DNA from: Coriobacteriia bacterium
GTDB taxonomy: Bacteria > Actinomycetota > Coriobacteriia > Coriobacteriales > UBA8131
Direction of reading: 5' to 3'
NCBI GenBank assembly: GCA_009784425.1
Contig: WRBR01000004.1
Coordinates: 1 to 53,435 of the forward strand
DNA: 53,435 nucleotides
Shown here: piece after piece, positions 48,981-53,435 of the stretch
Position numbering within the stretch: position 1 is the first letter of the stretch
Layout: each line of letters opens with the position of its first letter
The notes under the pieces: generated by a model
The model's database searches: none
Seen by the model: the letters and a program-made list of their open reading frames with translations, nothing else
Told to the model about the DNA's origin: nothing
Made by a program: the position numbers and the translations under genes

Positions 48981-51191
48981 ATGAAATCAATAGAAAAGCG
49001 GGTAATCAGCGTACTTTTGGCGTTCATTTTAGCATTTGGGCTTCTCGGCAACATGACGGTATTTGCCTTTGGGGAAGAAGGAACTGAGGAAGCGCCAGTC
49101 ATACTCAACGAAGAGCCGGAGTCTATTGACCTTGACTCCGACCTAACAGATGAAGCAATTGTCAAAGCACTAGAGGCAGACGAGTCATTCTTTTATCTTG
49201 ATGAAGAGTTAGACATCGCAACCTTGGCAGCGGGCAGCAACTTGCCGGTAGAGCCCCTAATCGCTCCGCCGTCTTGCTTAATCGTATCAACTAATACCGG
49301 CTATCTGACGCTCGAAGCCGCGCTGGCAGCAGTAGCACCCGGCGATACTATTAAACTACTTCAAGACATTCAAGAATCAATCACAATAATTGTTGACGAT
49401 AAGCTGACCATCGACATGGGCGGTTTTAACCTCAGTCTGAATTACATAGAAGTAACCAGTAGCGGTAATCTTACCATCCAAAACGGTGGAACTCTATCCT
49501 TAGGAGTCTCTCAGCTTTTTGTTTCGATTAATGTAACTGGTGGCAAACTAACCATTCAAGCAAACATCCAAACAGGGTTACTGGCATCCACCGTAGTGCT
49601 TGCTAATTCCGGATCAGAAGTGAACCTCACTGGAACAATTAACTGTGAGCAAAGTGGCGTTGTATCTTCAGACTCTGGAACCAAGGTCACGGTAAACGGC
49701 AACATCTATATCAACGGTTCCATTGGAAACGCTATAGGCGCAAGAGCTACACATGGCGGCTCACTAACGGTCAACGGCAACATCTATGCCGATGGCTATG
49801 GTCTTACTGGTGCCGCTAGTGAAAACGGTGGTCAAGTAACCATCAACGGGGTAATACTATCAACTTCTTACATCAAATTTTTGGACTCAACGCTTGGCTC
49901 AACTTCTACAACAATCTCCCAGCATGAGCCAACCTCTACCAAGCCGGGCTATCGCGAATATACTGACGGCAACAACAACTTCGTCTGGGTAGCCGGAACA
50001 GCAGAATTCATTTGCGAAATCGGCTCAACGCAGTATAAAACGCTTAGCGACGCACTGGCTGCAGCGGTTGACGGTAACACTATCAAGTTCCTTTGTGATA
50101 TCACCGAAGCTACTTGGATTGGTGTGGGCAGAAGTGCACTTGGTCACACCTTGGATGAGCTAATCATAGATATGAATGGCTTTGATTTGGATATTGGTGA
50201 CAATCTTATTACTGTATCCAGTGGAGGTGAGCTCACCATCCTAAACGGTGGCACAATAACAAATAATAGAAGGGTTGTGCCAGGAGGCACTCTTGGGCTA
50301 GTGCGTGTTAATGGTGGCAAGCTTACAGCACAAGCCAATATTGCAGGAACGTCAGCGCCGTCACCTGGAATTTATGCAGATGGCGGAGCAGAGGTGAACT
50401 TCGCAGGAAACATAAATGCTTTATCCGGTATGACAGTCACAGACTCAGGATCTCAAGTCACCTTTACGGGCAACATAAATGTCAGCGATAGTGCGTATTT
50501 TGGTGCCCTTGGCCTCTCAGCTACATCTGGAGGCTCTATCACAGCCAACGGCAGTATTGTTGCTAGTGGCACTAATGCCATCGGCGCTTATGCTGGATAT
50601 GGCGGCAAGATAATTGTTAACGGAACAATCTCGGCACCCAACTACATCAGTTTTTATAGCCCCGCGCTTGGCTCAACCAGCAAGACAGCCGCTGAGCACG
50701 AGCCTACCTCATCCAAGCTAGGTTACCTTGAGTACACCGACGATAGTGAAAACTTCGTCTGGGTCTTAGATCCCAACGCGCCAGTCACGTACTCTGTTAC
50801 CAAGCACTTTGATGACTTTACGGGGAGTGGCACCTCTAAGGCAATAGTGGATGCAGACCATACCAAGTTCCAGCATCTGCTTTATCAGGGAGCGCAAGTA
50901 AATCCCAGCAACTACACCATTACTCAAGGCAGCACGGTCATCACCTTATCTGAGGTACACCTCAAAACTCTCGCTGCAGGAACCCATACCTTCACAGCAG
51001 TATTCAGCGACGGCACAAGCGAGGCTATCCAGCTGGTGGTGACATCAAGTGCTGGCACCACAGGCGGAGGCACGGTTCCCCAGACCGCGGATATCTCCCT
51101 GCTGCCACTCCTGTTTTGCGCACTAACAGCCTTCATAGGAGCAGCCAGCGTTTTCGCAGCCAGGAAGCTCAAGCGCAAAGAAACCTTTTAG
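48981..51191 (+). CDS. Large secreted surface protein with duplicated beta-helix-like domain
   Basis: A 736-aa protein with a signal peptide (MKSIEKRVISVLLAFILAFG, ending near residue 31). An acidic segment (35-90) precedes two homologous blocks (about 105-330 and 350-590) of short strand repeats such as VTVNGNIYINGS and LTIDMGGFNLSL, typical of right-handed beta-helix surface proteins. Each block starts with a TLxxALAAV-x3-DTIKLL-like segment and closes with LGSTS...HEPTS...YTD...FVWV. A small all-beta domain (about 610-690) follows. The C-terminus has VPQTAD, a hydrophobic helix and a Lys/Arg tail, resembling a degenerate sortase signal. AGGGGAAGGAAAG precedes the ATG. No enzymatic motif seen; a role in adhesion is only a guess. 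Confidence 0.82.
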   Translation: MKSIEKRVISVLLAFILAFGLLGNMTVFAFGEEGTEEAPVILNEEPESIDLDSDLTDEAIVKALEADESFFYLDEELDIATLAAGSNLPVEPLIAPPSCLIVSTNTGYLTLEAALAAVAPGDTIKLLQDIQESITIIVDDKLTIDMGGFNLSLNYIEVTSSGNLTIQNGGTLSLGVSQLFVSINVTGGKLTIQANIQTGLLASTVVLANSGSEVNLTGTINCEQSGVVSSDSGTKVTVNGNIYINGSIGNAIGARATHGGSLTVNGNIYADGYGLTGAASENGGQVTINGVILSTSYIKFLDSTLGSTSTTISQHEPTSTKPGYREYTDGNNNFVWVAGTAEFICEIGSTQYKTLSDALAAAVDGNTIKFLCDITEATWIGVGRSALGHTLDELIIDMNGFDLDIGDNLITVSSGGELTILNGGTITNNRRVVPGGTLGLVRVNGGKLTAQANIAGTSAPSPGIYADGGAEVNFAGNINALSGMTVTDSGSQVTFTGNINVSDSAYFGALGLSATSGGSITANGSIVASGTNAIGAYAGYGGKIIVNGTISAPNYISFYSPALGSTSKTAAEHEPTSSKLGYLEYTDDSENFVWVLDPNAPVTYSVTKHFDDFTGSGTSKAIVDADHTKFQHLLYQGAQVNPSNYTITQGSTVITLSEVHLKTLAAGTHTFTAVFSDGTSEAIQLVVTSSAGTTGGGTVPQTADISLLPLLFCALTAFIGAASVFAARKLKRKETF

Positions 51192-51197
51192 CGTTTA

Positions 51198-51229
51198 GCA
51201 GGCAGAGTGGGCAGCCCCATTCTGCCTGC
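51198..51229. terminator. Bidirectional terminator between convergent genes
   Basis: A 14-bp stem GCAGGCAGAGTGGG with its complement (one G-T pair) and a short loop, followed by CTTT. It separates the plus-strand surface protein gene from the minus-strand AlkD-like gene. Confidence 0.7.
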
Positions 51230-51235
51230 CTTTAC

Positions 51236-52330
51236 CTAAGCCTCTAACTCAAAATCCAGTGTTCCTTGCTCAACCCCGTTGACAATCAGGGTGATTGAGT
51301 GGGAGCCGGGATGATGCTTTCTTACGCTTACATCCTTGAAGGAGTGTTTTCTCGTATACCGCTTAGTTTCGTTTTCTTTGATTGAGCCTTCCGATAGTTG
51401 AAAGATCTTCCTGCTTCTTTTGCCGGTGGCTTTAACGTAGTCAACGCCGTATTCAAGGCGCACCTTGGTTGCCTTGTTGGATGAAAGCTCAAAGCTAAAG
51501 GTGTTGTCTTCGCCAATTGCAATTGTTGGTGCCCCAATAGCAAGGCTCTGCACACTTACCGCCGTGGCGTCGCCGTAGCCAAAGATTGTCAACACCTCGC
51601 GATTGCCCTTTTTAAGCAGCGTTCTGCACCCGTGTTTGACCACCCAGTCTAGATCCTTATTCTGGCCGTGCCACTCCTTGGCAAGCTGAGTCACCAGCTC
51701 CGGGTGTGTCTTGGAGATATCGTTGAGGTTATTAGCCACGCTTCTGCGTACCCAAGGCGAGGGATCATCCTTCAGTTGCTCCAATATAGGTAGGATAGGC
51801 GAGGGGTCTTTCTTGAAGCTGGGCAGTGACTGCGTCCAAGGCAGCTGAGGCCGGCAGCCTTCGCTCGCAAGACGCCGCACATCTTCGTTCTCATGCTTGG
51901 ACCAGGCGTACATCTGGGCCATCATGCGCTCTTCGTCGATAATAATGTAAGGCCTAACGGCTGACTCTGACGAGGCGTAAACGGTGTACCTCGCGAGGGC
52001 ATCCATCGTTATATCCCAGTGCTCGGGGTCTTGCCCGTACAGCTCAACAAAAAGCGGAAAGAACCAGCCGGATCCATCCAGCCAGGTGCCATAGTTCATG
52101 ACAATCTTGTCTATGACGCCAAGAGCCTCAGGATAATCAGCCGGCAGGAATTCTCGGAGTTTTTCAGCAATCCTCAGGAAACGATTCAACAGCTCCAGGC
52201 TCTCCCAGGTGCTGTCGAGGACTGCCTCCAAAAAGTCATCAGCCGCAAAGGGGTCATGGACCCGCTTGATATCCTCGGCAAGACCTTCGAGAAACGCGCG
52301 ATTGTAATAATTCTTCAGCGGCTCCGGCAT
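51236..52330 (-). CDS. DNA alkylation repair (AlkD-like HEAT-repeat) protein
   Basis: A 364-aa protein of the AlkC/AlkD type. A helical N-terminal region contains HEAT-like repeats, including VYASSESAVRPYIIIDEERM, SKHENEDVRRLASEGCRPQL, DDPSPWVRRSVANNLNDIS and the downstream WVVKHGCRTLLKKGNRE. A C-terminal beta-rich domain (about 270-364) has ITLIVNG near the end. Members excise bulky or positively charged alkylated bases. ATG 52330 has GGGAGGG 5 nt upstream; the frame open from 52363 would add 11 residues. It is monocistronic and divergent from mfd. Confidence 0.85.
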   Translation of the reverse strand: MPEPLKNYYNRAFLEGLAEDIKRVHDPFAADDFLEAVLDSTWESLELLNRFLRIAEKLREFLPADYPEALGVIDKIVMNYGTWLDGSGWFFPLFVELYGQDPEHWDITMDALARYTVYASSESAVRPYIIIDEERMMAQMYAWSKHENEDVRRLASEGCRPQLPWTQSLPSFKKDPSPILPILEQLKDDPSPWVRRSVANNLNDISKTHPELVTQLAKEWHGQNKDLDWVVKHGCRTLLKKGNREVLTIFGYGDATAVSVQSLAIGAPTIAIGEDNTFSFELSSNKATKVRLEYGVDYVKATGKRSRKIFQLSEGSIKENETKRYTRKHSFKDVSVRKHHPGSHSITLIVNGVEQGTLDFELEA

Positions 52331-52389
52331 GCGATCCCTTCCCTCCCACAAAAACTTCATCATAGAAAACCAAAAACAGGCCAGTGGCG

Positions 52390-52395
52390 TACAAT
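52390..52395 (+). promoter_or_regulatory. Putative -10 box (TACAAT) for a leaderless mfd mRNA
   Basis: TACAAT ends 6 nt before the mfd ATG, the same geometry as at ribF. No ribosome binding site is present. Confidence 0.4.
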
Positions 52396-52401
52396 AGTGG
52401 T

Positions 52402-53435
52402 ATGCAGCAAATACTATTAGACAGTATATCTAAACAACTCCTTGGCTCCAGGGCGCTGGAGGAATTTACCGAGCGCCTGGAGGAGGGCAGGGACACCAAC
52501 CTTGCGGTGCCGCTTTCTGCGCGGGTGCTCATCACGGCCGCCACCTATGTGCATGTGCCAAGGCCGATGCTGGTATGCCTTGCGGGAGAGGCCGCAGCCG
52601 CGCGCTTTGCGCAGGGTCTGGCCGAGTGGCTGGGCTCTGACGTGGTGCTGCCCCTGCCCATGCGAAGCGATGTGCCCTGGGTGGCAACCGAGCCCGACGC
52701 AATACAGGTGGGGGAGCGGGTCAAGGCACTCTGCGCTCTGCAAAGGGGCGAGCCCAAGATTGTGGTTGCCAGCGCGCGCGCCTTGCTGCGCCTGCTGCCG
52801 GCGCCCGGCGAGCAAGATTACGAGCCGCTGGTAATCAAAGCCGAAGAAGCGCTGCCAATACCCTACTCCGAGCTGCCAGCCCTGCTCATTCAGTTGGGTT
52901 ACCGCCGCGAGGAGCAGGCACTGGAGCCTGCAAGCTTTGCTCTCCGGGGCGACACCCTGGACATCTTTGCCCCAACCGACGCAACACCGGTGCGCCTTGA
53001 GCTCTTTGGCGATGAGGTGGAGCACATTCGCTCAGTGCTCGTCACCAGTGGGCAAACAATAACCGACCTACGCAGTATTGCCCTCTACCCGGCGCGTGAG
53101 TTTTCGGTGACGCCAGCGGCAATCGAGCGCCTCGAGCGCGCCGCAGAAACCGCCAAGAGCCTGGGCAGCCTTCCGCCCAATGTAGCGCACCATATAGAGC
53201 TGCTCAAAACCGATGTGCCCTTTTATGGCGTGGAGCGCTACCTGCCTTATTGTTACCACAAGCTCGGCACCGTTTTGGAGTACATGAGTCGTAAAACGCT
53301 TTTGATTCTGCAAGAGCCGCGGGCGCTCTTTGATGACGCCGCCGCCTATTTTGACGAGCTCAAGGAGAGGTCTCACGAGCAAGGCAGCAGCACAGACGGC
53401 CTCTACTTGCCTCCTGCTCAGCTTGACTTTGGCAA
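52402..53435 (+). CDS. mfd: Transcription-repair coupling factor Mfd, N-terminal part (cut by window end)
   Basis: An open frame from ATG 52402 to the window edge (344 complete codons). It matches the UvrB-homology N-terminus of Mfd: LVCLAGEAAAARFAQGLAEW, a Pro-rich PLPMRSDVPW, then the strongly conserved LIQLGYRREEQALEPASFALRGDTLDIFAP, VRLELFGDEVEHIRSV and IALYPAREF. The Mfd versus UvrB choice rests on these segments and the absence of a Walker A motif in this part. The ATPase and translocase domains lie outside the window. Mfd removes stalled RNA polymerase and recruits UvrA to lesions. Confidence 0.92.
   Translation, partial: MQQILLDSISKQLLGSRALEEFTERLEEGRDTNLAVPLSARVLITAATYVHVPRPMLVCLAGEAAAARFAQGLAEWLGSDVVLPLPMRSDVPWVATEPDAIQVGERVKALCALQRGEPKIVVASARALLRLLPAPGEQDYEPLVIKAEEALPIPYSELPALLIQLGYRREEQALEPASFALRGDTLDIFAPTDATPVRLELFGDEVEHIRSVLVTSGQTITDLRSIALYPAREFSVTPAAIERLERAAETAKSLGSLPPNVAHHIELLKTDVPFYGVERYLPYCYHKLGTVLEYMSRKTLLILQEPRALFDDAAAYFDELKERSHEQGSSTDGLYLPPAQLDFG

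Noticed and set aside
3-53435. Many long open frames antisense to genes (for example opposite amrBA, infB, the activase and cimA).
   Set aside because: They mirror the codon bias of the real genes, lack ribosome sites and family motifs, and the true frames carry clear domains.

Overview
The window looks like a chromosomal segment of an anaerobic actinobacterium, most likely of the class Coriobacteriia (inference). The reasons are moderately high GC, a Gram-positive translation operon order (rimP-nusA-rnpM-infB-rbfA-nrnA-truB), a C-terminally anchored surface protein, and many Tat-exported redox enzymes typical of quinone-dependent anaerobic respiration. No rRNA, tRNA, CRISPR array or complete insertion sequence was seen.

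Layout. 1-3.6 kb: ribF and a proton-pumping pyrophosphatase. 3.7-6.5 kb: an AmmeMemoRadiSam pair, a MEMO-AMMECR1 fusion overlapping its radical SAM partner. 6.6-11.5 kb: a 71-aa protein and a 1549-aa BadF/BcrA-type activase fusion. 11.6-17.4 kb: a reductive dehalogenase locus, with a CRP/FNR-type regulator, a 556-nt structured leader, rdhA, rdhB, rdhC, a 57-aa membrane protein overlapping rdhC, and a trigger-factor-like chaperone. 17.4-21.7 kb: fused ECF ATPases, EcfT, a Gx-type S-component-like protein, and a NusG_II-ApbE flavin transferase. 21.9-29.3 kb: the translation operon. 29.3-37.2 kb: a P-type ATPase with an altered ion site, a DUF1015 gene, and map, yerC, cimA and ilvE. 37.5-41.4 kb: a membrane-bound [NiFe] uptake hydrogenase. 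41.5-47.0 kb: a LuxR-type regulator and a DmsABC/TorD-like molybdoenzyme set. 47.0-53.4 kb: hydrogenase maturation protease, nth, a membrane protein, a secreted beta-helix-like surface protein, an AlkD-like protein and the 5' part of mfd.

How the genes could work together. The hydrogenase would feed electrons from H2 through its cytochrome b into the quinone pool. RdhA and the molybdoenzyme are candidate terminal reductases, and RdhC and the ferredoxin/NrfD pair their membrane electron inputs. ApbE is a plausible enzyme for covalent flavinylation of RdhC at its SGST motif.

The most unusual features are these: a family of long, near-perfect palindromic elements sitting in frame inside protein genes (5.7 kb and 48.2 kb, with a probable remnant in truB); the unlisted 57-aa protein overlapping rdhC; the complex rdhA leader with a candidate regulator site; a 29-nt tandem repeat that duplicates a ribosome binding site plus start codon; and a 13-nt direct repeat bounding the molybdoenzyme cassette between hyaABC and hyaD.
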